From NCBI GenBank assembly GCA_023407575.1, contig JAEYLX010000026.1:248001-312000 (forward strand): a DNA stretch of 64,000 nt, in the 5' to 3' direction. Below, piece by piece: positions 9,501 to 16,492 of the stretch. How positions within the stretch are numbered: position 1 is the first letter of the stretch; each line of letters starts with the position of its first letter. The notes under the pieces are model-generated. The model did not search any database. It saw nothing but the letters and a program-made list of their open reading frames with translations, and was not told where the DNA came from. The stretch is from Bacillota bacterium (GTDB taxonomy: Bacteria; Bacillota; Clostridia; Lachnospirales; Lachnospiraceae). The position numbers and the translations under genes were made by a program.

Positions 9501-9637
9501 TTAATACTGGTGTTAATGTTGTAAGACAAATCTTCAGTCTGGTATTTTTGTTTAAAGCCAAATACTTTACACAAAAATGCAGATGCCTTAAGGGCATTAG
9601 AAACAACTAACGATACTGACATTGATTCTGTTCTCAT
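6578..9637 (-). CDS. UvrA-like ABC protein with two N-terminal VOC-like domains
   Basis: 1019 residues. Residues about 5-120 and 135-248 read as two VOC (glyoxalase/bleomycin-resistance fold) modules; the second has IIIGLVADDVELEIKKL and DPKGETFYEIKDANGILYQ. From about 280 the protein is a class II UvrA-like ATPase: Walker A GVSGSGKSS (308-316), signature LSGGESQR (607-614), Walker B DEPSIGLH (633-640), then GVAGSGKST (755-763), zinc pairs CPNCKGSG (825) and CEVCGGKR (848), LSGGECQR (914) and DEPTTGLH (938). The region is too short for the UvrB-binding insertion of true UvrA, matching UvrA2/DrrC-like proteins tied to resistance against DNA-binding drugs. The VOC part might bind a drug or adduct; that is inference. 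It is monocistronic with its own promoter at 9704-9732 and a GAGAGG ribosome site. Confidence 0.85.
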   Translation of the reverse strand: MRTESMSVSLVVSNALKASAFLCKVFGFKQKYQTEDLSYNINTSINFPIAFLNPGSKLLKETSLKDIAKGITIEFVVNDLEMQYERIKGLTEVSKLSKDNCGRSYFEVQYVDLTYRIRESDTRLIKINLDKDRVIIEAIHLVLNVTSIADSFAFLTSNFDYSGTDGVVNIDLYNSKSASITFTNYPDLDFASGIIIGLVADDVELEIKKLKENTSSIFKDLNYDPKGETFYEIKDANGILYQPLEWAKPNTAKYINNSVSGMTNGSLSYEKQEFQSDKDYIEIRGARENNLKNINVKIPKRKITVFTGVSGSGKSSIVFDTLAQESGRQLNETYSSFVRFYLPKYRQPQADAILNISPAIVIDQKRMGGNSRSTLGTISDINSLLRLLFSRFAVPCLGYANFYSFNDPNGMCLECEGIGKINTLNLELALDKEKSLNEGAILLPGYNVGGWQWKVYAGAFDPDKKLKDYTEEEMEYLLNGYTKGSGSLVDGLNLTYEGIVLKFIRQNFKTDREKSSATLKKTEKFTTSCVCPSCKGTRYNPKVLESKIGGYSIPDLTKMEVDDLVEVIKTFQIPAASPILKDLVDKVQSLIDIGLDYVNLDRETSTLSGGESQRVKMIKHLTSSLTDVLYIFDEPSIGLHPRDVHRLNDLLIKIKDKGNTVVVVEHDPDVIKIADHIIDVGPHAGEHGGEIMFNGSLSELANAYTLTSQHLYRHTPMKDTIRTSQEYYTSSRSSLHNLKNIQLKIPKGILTLVTGVAGSGKSTLVNKVFAQEFDQVVSINQASITANSRANPATYIGISDEIRKIFASENQVKDSLFTANSEGGCPNCKGSGTVEINLSFMELMEVDCEVCGGKRFKEEVLQYKYKDKNILEVMNMTVEESFDFFEKKSIKLHLEHLKDVGLGYITLGQPLNTLSGGECQRLKLASELTNKGNIYILDEPTTGLHMSDISNLLTIIDKLIAKGNTVIVIEHNLEVIKQADWIIDIGPEGGKKGGEIIFEGPLKDILNCEKSITAKYLKN

Positions 9638-9703
9638 AAATTTACCTCTCTTTAATCATAAGTCCAGTAGTTGTATAGCGTTTTGAAATGTGTAGTATCT
9701 TAC

Positions 9704-9732
9704 ATTGTATAATAAGGAAATATAATTGGCAA
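9704..9732 (-). promoter_or_regulatory. sigma-A promoter of the VOC-UvrA gene
   Basis: On the minus strand TTGCCA (9732-9727) and TACAAT (9709-9704) are 17 bp apart, starting transcription about 60 nt before the ATG at 9637. Confidence 0.65.
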
Positions 9733-9818
9733 GGGTGTTAATGGACAAATTAAAGCATTTAAGAGCATCAGAAGAGATGGGTTATGATAAAAATTAATAG
9801 AAAAAAATGTAATTAATG

Positions 9819-9847
9819 TTGTAGATGATATACTATAAGAGTATGAT
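9819..9847 (+). promoter_or_regulatory. candidate promoter of the lipoprotein gene
   Basis: TTGTAG (9819-9824) and TATGAT (9842-9847) are 17 bp apart, giving a leader of about 150 nt. The rest of the divergent gap (9733-10007) is AT-rich; an 18-codon frame from the ATG at 9741 has no convincing ribosome site and I do not call it. Confidence 0.45.
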
Positions 9848-10007
9848 AATAGTATATAATACTAAAAATTTGAGTTGTTTCTAAAACAGGGAATATTTAG
9901 TGCGTATTTGATTAAATATAGTTTTATAATAAGATTACCAAATTATATAGTAGTTTCCTTTTAATATATGATTTAGTTTGAAAATATCCAAATAGGAGTG
10001 TAGTCAA

Positions 10008-11852
10008 ATGAGGAATGCAAATGCGATAAGAGGAGTTGTAATTGTTCTTACTATTCTAAGTATGGTGGGGTGTGGAAATAGGGAGGAGTATTCGAATAAA
10101 ACATTAGTAATAAACCAATCTGTTACAAATGTAGTAGAAGCAGAGCCCTCCGTAACAATTTCTCAAATATCAAATAAAGTTGAGGATGAAAAACCAATAG
10201 ATTATAGTTTTATCGCTGGAGATAGTAAATTTATTTCCTTTGCCAAAGAGGCAGGAAGTTATTTAGAAGATACTGCTTCCTTTGCCTTTGAGGATGATTT
10301 TGATAGGAATGGAAAAAGCGAAGCCTTTGTAATTCTTGGAGTGCAAGAGGGGAATCAAATAACAGGAGATGTATGGTTTGTAAATTATTTGAATAAGCCT
10401 ACATTATTGCTGGAAGCAGTTACAGTAGATGAAACCCAGCAGCTATATAGGGGAGATAAAGAGAAGTATTTACTGCTGACTTATAGGCGAGATAATGAGA
10501 TGAAAACAAATCTTTACTATGTGTTTGAGGATTGGACATCATCAGCTTATGATGAAGAACAACATCCCAGCATATATCAAAAGAAATTTAGTCAGGGCAA
10601 TTTAATTATGATGCAGTCCTTAGCAGATAACATATATAACTTTAATACTGAGAATTTTACAGGTGAGACGAAAAAAGAATATACATATGTGTATATGGGA
10701 GACCATTTTGAGAATATCTTTAGTGAAGAAAAGACAAGGGAGGATTTTAATTCCTATGCTAATTCTGATGTAATAATTGAGGAACTCACGAAGGAATACC
10801 ATCCTACAGAGTATCAATTTATTTCCCGCCAAGATGGTCTATGGATTATTAATATGGCATTAGAAGGAGATGACAACATTACCTTTAATTATGCTAGTTA
10901 TACAGTCACAAAAGAAAATGCACTGGAACTAGTGGAGAGAGGTAATGGATATTACCTTCTGGATATGACATCGACAGCTCGAGACTTTAAAGATTTAATT
11001 CTAAATCGAAGAGATAACAGTAATCTTAAAACATGGCTTGAAATGGCTGCAGATGCAGGCATGAGTAATGAAGAAGCAATGAAGTGGTATAATAGATTTC
11101 AAGAAGATAATATATTCTTAAATAATGGTTACATAGGTAGTGGATTACAATTTATAGATGCTGACGGCAACGGTGAAAAAGATGTATTTTTATTGACCAT
11201 GGAAGACTATAACAGCTTTAACAAGCTAAAAGATCCAGAATTCTATTCCTATTTTTATGTATATATGAATTCCGATCCTGTCTATAATGTGAAGCAAGAC
11301 TTTGAAAAGGGAAGTGTTTACCACTTCTGGCAACAAAATATTGTCACAGGAGATTTTGATCAGGATGGATTTATCGAGATTGCATATAACATTTGTACGG
11401 GTGGAAATGGTGGTGCCGGATCCAGCGATAAAGGAGTATTAAAATACCACAATCACGAGCTAAGCAAAATAAAGTTACCTAACGACTTGGATAATGATTT
11501 TGGAGATGTAGGATTACAAGTGCAGGTATTAGCAGGTGAAAAAGAGAACTCTTTTGCTGCCTATTGCCCATATGTAGAGCAAACAGTAGAGTTTAACGGA
11601 CCCAAGTATAGATTAGAGAGTGATGTAATAACAGCGAAACCCCAAGAGGGAGAGAACGTCGGGGGCAATGTAAGAGGCTACTGCAGTATGGAAGTTGTAC
11701 GGAGCGAGGGCAGAGATTATCTGCTGCTAGAGGAATTTTTGCACGGTGAAATTGGTATCAATGATGGTGTTGGATTAGCACAGTTTCTAGTTGAATGGAA
11801 CAGCGATGGAGAATCAAGGGTTATTGAGTTTACGATGCAGGAATTAGAATAA
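10008..11852 (+). CDS. lipoprotein with calcium-loop-like repeats, function unknown
   Basis: 614 residues. A hydrophobic signal ending LSMVGC gives a lipobox with the lipidated cysteine at residue 22, so the protein should be anchored to the outer face of the membrane. Three acidic loops resemble EF-hand or FG-GAP type calcium sites: DFDRNGKSEAF (about 97), DADGNGEKDVF (about 384) and DFDQDGFIEIAY (about 449). Between them the sequence looks like a beta-propeller or immunity-like exported protein of Lachnospiraceae. No enzyme motif is visible. The start ATG follows AGGAG. The methyltransferase gene begins 13 nt downstream and is likely co-transcribed. Confidence 0.7.
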   Translation: MRNANAIRGVVIVLTILSMVGCGNREEYSNKTLVINQSVTNVVEAEPSVTISQISNKVEDEKPIDYSFIAGDSKFISFAKEAGSYLEDTASFAFEDDFDRNGKSEAFVILGVQEGNQITGDVWFVNYLNKPTLLLEAVTVDETQQLYRGDKEKYLLLTYRRDNEMKTNLYYVFEDWTSSAYDEEQHPSIYQKKFSQGNLIMMQSLADNIYNFNTENFTGETKKEYTYVYMGDHFENIFSEEKTREDFNSYANSDVIIEELTKEYHPTEYQFISRQDGLWIINMALEGDDNITFNYASYTVTKENALELVERGNGYYLLDMTSTARDFKDLILNRRDNSNLKTWLEMAADAGMSNEEAMKWYNRFQEDNIFLNNGYIGSGLQFIDADGNGEKDVFLLTMEDYNSFNKLKDPEFYSYFYVYMNSDPVYNVKQDFEKGSVYHFWQQNIVTGDFDQDGFIEIAYNICTGGNGGAGSSDKGVLKYHNHELSKIKLPNDLDNDFGDVGLQVQVLAGEKENSFAAYCPYVEQTVEFNGPKYRLESDVITAKPQEGENVGGNVRGYCSMEVVRSEGRDYLLLEEFLHGEIGINDGVGLAQFLVEWNSDGESRVIEFTMQELE

Positions 11853-11865
11853 GAAAGGGGCATTT

Positions 11866-12384
11866 ATGAATATTCAATTACATAGGGAATTAGATGGTTT
11901 AATTCTAGATATTGGAGGAGGTGGAGAAGGGGTTATAGCACAATTATATCCGGGTCAAGTGATTGCCATTGATAATAGGCTAGACGAATTAGAAGAAGCA
12001 CCATCCCAAGCAGTAAAAATAGTTATGGATGCACGAGAGATGTCTTTTACAGATAGTTGCCTTGATAATGTCACAGCCTTTTATAGCTTTATGTATATAT
12101 CAGAGGAGGATCATGGTAAGGTCTTATCAGAAATAAAGAGAGTGTTAAAATCTAAAGGACAGTTTCATATATGGGATACAGAAATCAAAGAGGCAAATCC
12201 ATTTCTTGCAGATTTAGATATAAGTATTCAAGATTACTCCATACATACCACCTACGGGATTTATAAGGATGAAGCATCCCAAGATGCGGAGTATTTTAAG
12301 CAAATTATTAGTGATTTGGGACTAACCTTAATCAATGAGTCAAATGAGTCGGGACATTTCTATCAGTGTTGGCAAAAAGAATAA
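11866..12384 (+). CDS. small SAM-dependent class I methyltransferase
   Basis: 172 residues with the Rossmann SAM-binding fold: motif I LILDIGGGGEG (about 12-22), acidic motif II VIAIDNR, then VMDAREMSFTDSCLDNVTAFYSF for motifs III-IV and a hydrophobic IKRVLKSKGQFHIWD strand. The pattern is that of Methyltransf_11-like enzymes acting on small molecules, but the substrate is unknown and the C-terminal cap is short. It begins 13 nt after the lipoprotein gene behind AAGAAAGGGG and is followed by a perfect 14-bp inverted repeat. Confidence 0.8.
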   Translation: MNIQLHRELDGLILDIGGGGEGVIAQLYPGQVIAIDNRLDELEEAPSQAVKIVMDAREMSFTDSCLDNVTAFYSFMYISEEDHGKVLSEIKRVLKSKGQFHIWDTEIKEANPFLADLDISIQDYSIHTTYGIYKDEASQDAEYFKQIISDLGLTLINESNESGHFYQCWQKE

Positions 12385-12462
12385 CGTTGGCTGAATATTT
12401 TTTAATAGATTAAGGCAATTCATTACTTAAAGTAGTTTAGAGAAATTTGAATAGTAATTTAA

Positions 12463-12494
12463 AAAGAACATGACAGAATACTGTCATGTTCTTT
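12463..12494. promoter_or_regulatory. 14-bp perfect palindrome, terminator or WYL-regulator operator
   Basis: AAAGAACATGACAG (12463-12476), loop AATA, CTGTCATGTTCTTT (12481-12494). It could end the methyltransferase transcript, though the T run is short. The core AACATGACA/TGTCATGTT recurs at 13520-13543 on the other side of the WYL regulator gene, which favours an operator role. Confidence 0.5.
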
Positions 12495-12496
12495 GC

Positions 12497-12570
12497 GCTA
12501 TGATATAATGTCGATAGACATTATATCATAGCCGAACCAAGTGAGCGTGCATCACTGGCACGAAGTACCA
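12497..12570 (+). repeat. dispersed structured intergenic repeat, copy 1
   Basis: A perfect 16-bp inverted repeat (12497-12512 and 12517-12532, loop GATA) with core GATATAATGTC, then GAAC, and a second small hairpin TGGCACGAAGTACCA at 12556-12570. The same order of elements with the same spacing recurs at 27689-27758. Outer stem positions differ between copies but stay paired. No T run follows, so it is not a plain terminator. It lies 50 nt upstream of the WYL regulator; an extended -10 (TGATATAAT, 12595-12603) follows it. Confidence 0.65.
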
Positions 12571-12620
12571 ATATCCTAAACACGCCTTATGTTCTGATAT
12601 AATTAAATTAGAGGTGAATT

Positions 12621-13520
12621 ATGAAAATTGATCGTTTAATTAGTATCTTAACCGTGCTATTACAAAATAATAAGGTAACTGCTCCAATGCTTGCCGAACG
12701 ATTTGAGGTGTCACGCCGTACAATTATGAGAGATATTGATACACTTAACCAGGCGGGAATTCCTATCGTTACCACACAAGGTGGGGATGGTGGTATAGCA
12801 ATTATGGAAGGTTATAAGATTAATAAAAGTGTACTTACCACGGATGAATTGCAAAACCTTGTAGCAGCAATAAAAGGGCTTGACTCGGTGTCAAAAATCT
12901 CAAATTTTGAAAATCTTATGATGAAATTGGCACCGGAAAATAAGGCTATGATTTCACTGACTGACAGTGTAATTATAGATTTATCCTCACATTATAAAGA
13001 CAGCCTTTCAGAGAAAATTGCACTTATTAAACAGGCCATAAAGGAACATAGAGTAATTGGGTTTAAATATTATTACCAAAAGGGAGAGAGCAAGCGATCA
13101 ATTGAACCATACTTTATTGAGTTTCGTTGGAACTCCTGGTATGTATTTGGATGGTGCTGTGACAGACAGGATTTTCGTCGATTTAAGTTAAATCGGTTGT
13201 GGGAGCTTGTTTTGACTAATGATAATTACAAAACACGAGCCATTCCCGCTGATAAGGCTAACGCTGCAGATGTTTTTCCGGACGAGTATAATTTGCATAT
13301 TTTATTTGATAAAAGTGTTCGTTTTAGACTAATAGAAGATTATGGTCTGAACTGTTATGAAGAAACAGAAAAAGGGCTTTTCCTTAATCTTAACTATACC
13401 AATAAGGAGTATGTGTTTAGTTGGCTTCTAGGGTTTGGTGATAAAGCAGAGATTATAGCTCCACAGGATAAAAGAGATGAATTTGCGGAGCTTGCAAAAA
13501 ATATAGCTAGAAAATACTGA
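12621..13520 (+). CDS. WYL-domain transcriptional regulator with DeoR-like HTH
   Basis: 299 residues. N-terminal HTH_11/DeoR-type winged helix (residues 1-60: KIDRLISILTVLLQ, APMLAERFEVSRRTIMRDID), then a WYL domain (about 140-220) with YVFGWC in place of the classic WYL triplet context and RFKLNRL, and a C-terminal WCX-like extension to ARKY. Proteins of this YafY-like type bind ligands or nucleic acid through the WYL fold and often answer DNA stress. The gene is flanked on both sides by palindromes with the same AACATGACA half site, and it precedes an AlkZ-like gene and a flavin reductase that may be its targets (inference). The start ATG follows AGAGGTG. Confidence 0.88.
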   Translation: MKIDRLISILTVLLQNNKVTAPMLAERFEVSRRTIMRDIDTLNQAGIPIVTTQGGDGGIAIMEGYKINKSVLTTDELQNLVAAIKGLDSVSKISNFENLMMKLAPENKAMISLTDSVIIDLSSHYKDSLSEKIALIKQAIKEHRVIGFKYYYQKGESKRSIEPYFIEFRWNSWYVFGWCCDRQDFRRFKLNRLWELVLTNDNYKTRAIPADKANAADVFPDEYNLHILFDKSVRFRLIEDYGLNCYEETEKGLFLNLNYTNKEYVFSWLLGFGDKAEIIAPQDKRDEFAELAKNIARKY

Positions 13521-13543
13521 ACATGACATGCTGTTGTCATGTT
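13520..13543. promoter_or_regulatory. palindromic operator candidate
   Basis: AACATGACA (13520-13528), six-base loop, TGTCATGTT (13535-13543), overlapping the WYL regulator stop and lying just upstream of a TATAAA (13550-13555) that could be the -10 for the AlkZ-like gene. Same half sites as 12463-12494. Confidence 0.5.
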
Positions 13544-13657
13544 TCATACTATAAAATAATAAAAGAAAAAGCTAAAAGAAAAAATAATATCATATTAATA
13601 TTCGCACAAATAATGTTGCATTTGTCAGTGATAGGCTGATTAAGGAGGAATAAAATA

Positions 13658-14689
13658 ATGAATCAAATTACCGCTCTCCGTATGGAGCGTCAGCATTTAG
13701 TACGAAAAACAAGTGAAGCAGAGTATGATCAACTATTCAGAGATCTTCAGCCTGGCTATAATGTCTACTGGAACGGATTTGGTGATCCACCGACATTAAC
13801 CCATCGTGCTGATTTTGATGATATGGAATATAACTGTGAGAGGCAGAAAACCCACGCTCTTATGAAAGGTAGATTTGCAGGTGGCAATCTGGGGTGGATT
13901 ATACCCAAGGATTTTGAACTGTTTGCCTGTGCATTCTGTAAGCCGCTGGACAAGTTCTCTGAAAGACAAACTGATTTGCTGGAACTCATTGAGCGTGAAG
14001 GGCCGTTGACCATACAGCAAATGAAAGAGGCTACTGGATTACTAGTCAAAGAGATTACCCCAGTGCTTCATCGATTGCAAGAGGCGTTCCTAATCTATGA
14101 AGACCAATATGACGGGGATTGGGACAGAGGCTGGTATAAATTTTCTGAGATGTTCCCTGATGCTGATCTATCTAAATATACCAGGCAGCAGGCACTCCAG
14201 ATTTTAATTCAAAGATTTGCTTATAGAATGGTATGGTTTAATGTTGAAATGGCAAAATCATTTTATAAGTTATCAGGAAAAGACATTAAATTGGCAATTA
14301 ACGAGTTAGTCAAAGAACAAATATTATTGGAGACTGACGGAGGTTATCTATTAAAGAGTGATAGTGAAATATTACAAAGCCATTCGTTTGAAATAACTCC
14401 TTGTATTTTCGCTGTTCATAAAAATGATGTTATGTATCGTTCTCATGAGCATCTGTTAAAAGAAGCCTGGAAGCGGGAGGGTGTGGAAACTTTATATTAT
14501 CTATTGATTGATGGAGAAATTCATGGGGCAGCTTACGGTAAATTCAGATATGGACAGCCTGATTTTCCAGACTTAGTAGTGGATTTGCCTACTGTGGAAG
14601 CGGAAAAAAGAAAAGATGAGATAATAGAAGCTGCGAAACGGCTTAGTTATGGAAAAAGGCCAGAAAGATTTAATGGAGTAGAATTATAA
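13658..14689 (+). CDS. AlkZ/YcaQ-like winged-helix protein
   Basis: 343 residues with the arrangement of HTH_42/AlkZ-like proteins: an N-terminal helical region (ITALRMERQHLVRKTSEAEYDQLFRD split as usual), a winged-helix block around LLELIEREGPLTIQQMKEATGL, VLHRLQEAFLIYEDQYDGDWDRGWYKF, and a C-terminal block HEHLLKEAWKREGVETLYYLLIDGEIHGA. AlkZ family members flip and excise damaged bases or crosslinks; the catalytic QxQ or QxD motif of characterised AlkZ is not obvious here, so the activity may differ. AAGGAGG precedes the ATG. It follows the WYL regulator and a palindromic operator candidate and is 73 nt upstream of a flavin reductase. Confidence 0.65.
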   Translation: MNQITALRMERQHLVRKTSEAEYDQLFRDLQPGYNVYWNGFGDPPTLTHRADFDDMEYNCERQKTHALMKGRFAGGNLGWIIPKDFELFACAFCKPLDKFSERQTDLLELIEREGPLTIQQMKEATGLLVKEITPVLHRLQEAFLIYEDQYDGDWDRGWYKFSEMFPDADLSKYTRQQALQILIQRFAYRMVWFNVEMAKSFYKLSGKDIKLAINELVKEQILLETDGGYLLKSDSEILQSHSFEITPCIFAVHKNDVMYRSHEHLLKEAWKREGVETLYYLLIDGEIHGAAYGKFRYGQPDFPDLVVDLPTVEAEKRKDEIIEAAKRLSYGKRPERFNGVEL

Positions 14690-14762
14690 TAGAATTGATA
14701 GGCGGATAAGAGTTGAAGGAGAGGATATTTAAATTTATAAAAAGTATTGGAGGAGATAGTAA

Positions 14763-15404
14763 ATGAAAAAGGAAATATCCACTAAACCAGAAATAATAAA
14801 AGAACAATGGCCAGGAGAATTAGAAGCCTTCTCCTGGCAGGATTTTGTTACCGCAATCCCATCACCTTTATTGGTAGTGACAGGTTATAAATCAAATGGA
14901 AAAGAAAATGCCTGTCTGCAGTCCTGGGCAACCTTTGTGGGCTCATCAGGTGATTTTATGTGTATTCTTGGATCAGTGTATAAGAGTGGACATATGTATC
15001 AATCGCTGAAAGAAACCGGTTGCTGCGTGCTGAATTTCCCGTCACGAGATGTGTATGACCTCTGTGGCAAAACGGTTGACAACAATCAGTTTGAGGTAGA
15101 TGAAATTACCGCTTCCGGTTTGACAGCAGAACCAGCGGTAAGTGTCAAAGCACCACGCATTGCTGAATGTTTCCTGAATATTGAATGTGAATTCTTATGG
15201 GAACGGGAGCATTTTGAAGGGAGCAGGGATGCTGTAATTGCCCTGAAAGCAACCCATATCTGTATGGATAGCAATCGATATGATGAGAGTAAATTAGGAA
15301 GATACGGTAAGACTGGATATTTGTACAACATTCATGCTGTACGTAATCCGGAAACAGGAGAAACAAACCCTGATGCACTTGGGATGTTGGAAGTGCATAG
15401 CTAA
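14763..15404 (+). CDS. flavin reductase-like FMN-binding protein
   Basis: 213 residues of the flavin-reductase split-barrel family. Characteristic parts are the early FVTAIPSPLLVVTGY strand, the FMN-contacting segment ACLQSWATFVGSSGDFMCI, GHMYQSLKETGCCVLNFPS, and the late GRYGKTGYLYNIH. Family members bind FMN and pass electrons from NAD(P)H, or act as flavoredoxins in anaerobes. It lies behind the AlkZ-like gene with a TGGAGGAG ribosome site and probably shares its transcript. The electron partner is unknown. Confidence 0.8.
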   Translation: MKKEISTKPEIIKEQWPGELEAFSWQDFVTAIPSPLLVVTGYKSNGKENACLQSWATFVGSSGDFMCILGSVYKSGHMYQSLKETGCCVLNFPSRDVYDLCGKTVDNNQFEVDEITASGLTAEPAVSVKAPRIAECFLNIECEFLWEREHFEGSRDAVIALKATHICMDSNRYDESKLGRYGKTGYLYNIHAVRNPETGETNPDALGMLEVHS

Positions 15405-15526
15405 GAATATAGGTATAGTGTTTTGGGGTTTAATATTAGATTACCAGTATTTATTTAGCTTGTTCTAAATAGGAAAAAATTAACTTACATCTTTACAATA
15501 TATGAGTTGCATGTTATATTTGATTC

Positions 15527-15617
15527 AATATGGAACAATCGCCCACAAGGTGGTTTGACCGATTATAAAAGTAGAAACTCCACCCTTCAACCGTCCAAAG
15601 TGTTAGGGTGGTTTTTC
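15527..15617 (+). ncRNA. candidate antisense antitoxin RNA
   Basis: A plus-strand promoter TTTACA (15492-15497), 17 bp, TATATT (15515-15520) is followed about 60 nt later by a terminator: CCACCCT (15580-15586) pairing with AGGGTGG (15605-15611) and a TTTTT tail. The predicted transcript of about 90 nt is convergent with, and overlaps the 3' part of, the toxin mRNA on the minus strand. This matches TxpA/RatA-like type I systems. No alternative coding frame is seen in it. Confidence 0.55.
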
Positions 15618-15626
15618 TATGTATGG

Positions 15627-15716
15627 CTACTTACAAAACGTAAATATGAATGTAAGTAATGCCAAAAGGAATATACCAAACGAAAGTACATCCTTTAAAT
15701 CAAAACGATTCTTCAT
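15627..15716 (-). CDS. putative holin-like type I toxin peptide
   Basis: A 29-residue peptide: short polar N-terminus MKNRFDLKDVL, one hydrophobic helix of about 16 residues (FGIFLLALLTFIF), and a C-terminal FCK. This is the layout of Firmicutes holin-like toxins (TxpA/Hol-Tox relatives), which insert in the membrane. The ATG at 15716 has a GGGGGG site 6 nt upstream; an in-frame ATG at 15722 is possible but touches that site. A minus-strand promoter TTGTAA, 17 bp, TATAAT with an extended TG lies at 15783-15811. The antisense RNA candidate overlaps its 3' region. Confidence 0.6.
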   Translation of the reverse strand: MKNRFDLKDVLSFGIFLLALLTFIFTFCK

Positions 15717-15782
15717 AGGCATCCCCCCATTCCCAAAGAATGAAGGTCAACTCACCCTGTAACCCAATTGCTCCATAAGAAG

Positions 15783-15811
15783 ATTATAACATACTTGTAT
15801 ATAATTTACAA
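15783..15811 (-). promoter_or_regulatory. toxin promoter
   Basis: Minus strand: TTGTAA (15811-15806), 17-bp spacer, TATAAT (15788-15783) with TG one base before the -10. Transcription would start about 60 nt before the toxin ATG. Confidence 0.65.
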
Positions 15812-15829
15812 CTTTTGTAAATGTGGTTG

Positions 15830-16152
15830 TATAGGTAATTATGGCTGTGAATCTAGAACATAATATTCACATTTGATATGCTTTTCGTTGAATATTGCTG
15901 TAAAAACAACTATAATTAAGATGTGTATTGGAAATGATTGCTAAATAAAGGGAGATTAGAAACAGTAGATGCTAAAGCAAGTACAAATTTCAATATACAA
16001 TGATTTAGCTAAAATAATACCACAGTAACTAGCTTTAGTTGGGATATAGTTATTGATGATTATGACTTTATTAATATTACTTTTAGATGATAGAGTTAAG
16101 CTACAAGGCGTATACTTACAAGAACTTCTTACTTAATCTTACGGGTGTTGAC
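15830..16152. other. AT-rich spacer with possible decayed coding DNA
   Basis: No intact gene. A short open stretch encodes VTSFSWDIVIDDYDFINITF before a stop at about 16090, with a run VDAKASTNFNIQ about 60 nt earlier in the same frame but separated by stops. It reads like the worn-out end of an exported beta-rich protein; identity is not recoverable. Confidence 0.25.
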
Positions 16153-16216
16153 GCTTAGTAATAGGAACAGATCCTGATGAGAGAAATCTCATCAGGATCT
16201 GTTCCTATTACTAAGC
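16153..16216. repeat. perfect 30-bp inverted repeat with GAAA loop
   Basis: The 30 bases at 16153-16182 are the exact reverse complement of 16187-16216, around GAAA. GTTG (16147-16150) and CAAC (16220-16223) extend the stem beyond a small internal loop. There is no T run on either side and no flanking gene end within 200 nt, so it does not behave like a terminator. A mini-transposon end, a processed RNA hairpin or a protein-binding cruciform are all possible. Confidence 0.7.
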
Positions 16217-16411
16217 TTGCAACTTAACGTAATTATTCCTGCCAATCTGGCAAATTCCCGCAGTTGATCAAATGCAAATAACTTTCGATACCTGGACGAT
16301 TATATGTAAGTCACAAGTGGCACATACTGACAGCTTTTTTGTTTCATTTAAATATAAGTACTAGTTATATTTTGTATACAAATATATAATATTGGAAATA
16401 TATACAGATAA

Positions 16412-16440
16412 TTGACATAAATATAGAATTATTCTAAGAT
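16412..16440 (+). promoter_or_regulatory. promoter for the SPASM/ATP-grasp pair
   Basis: TTGACA (16412-16417), 17-bp spacer, TAAGAT (16435-16440). Transcription from about 16447 places the start just upstream of the ATG at 16493. The stretch 16217-16411 holds no gene that I can see. Confidence 0.6.
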
Positions 16441-16492
16441 TTAAAGAATCAACGAATATGATGCCTCTAATGGAGTTTCCTGGAAGATAAAA

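Noticed and set aside
9741..9797. 18-codon frame from an ATG in the divergent region after the VOC-UvrA gene
   Set aside because: No clear ribosome site or promoter and no hydrophobic or other recognisable pattern.
12497..12532. 16-bp palindrome considered as a terminator
   Set aside because: There is no T run after it, and the whole element recurs at 27.7 kb with conserved flanks, so it was called a structured repeat.
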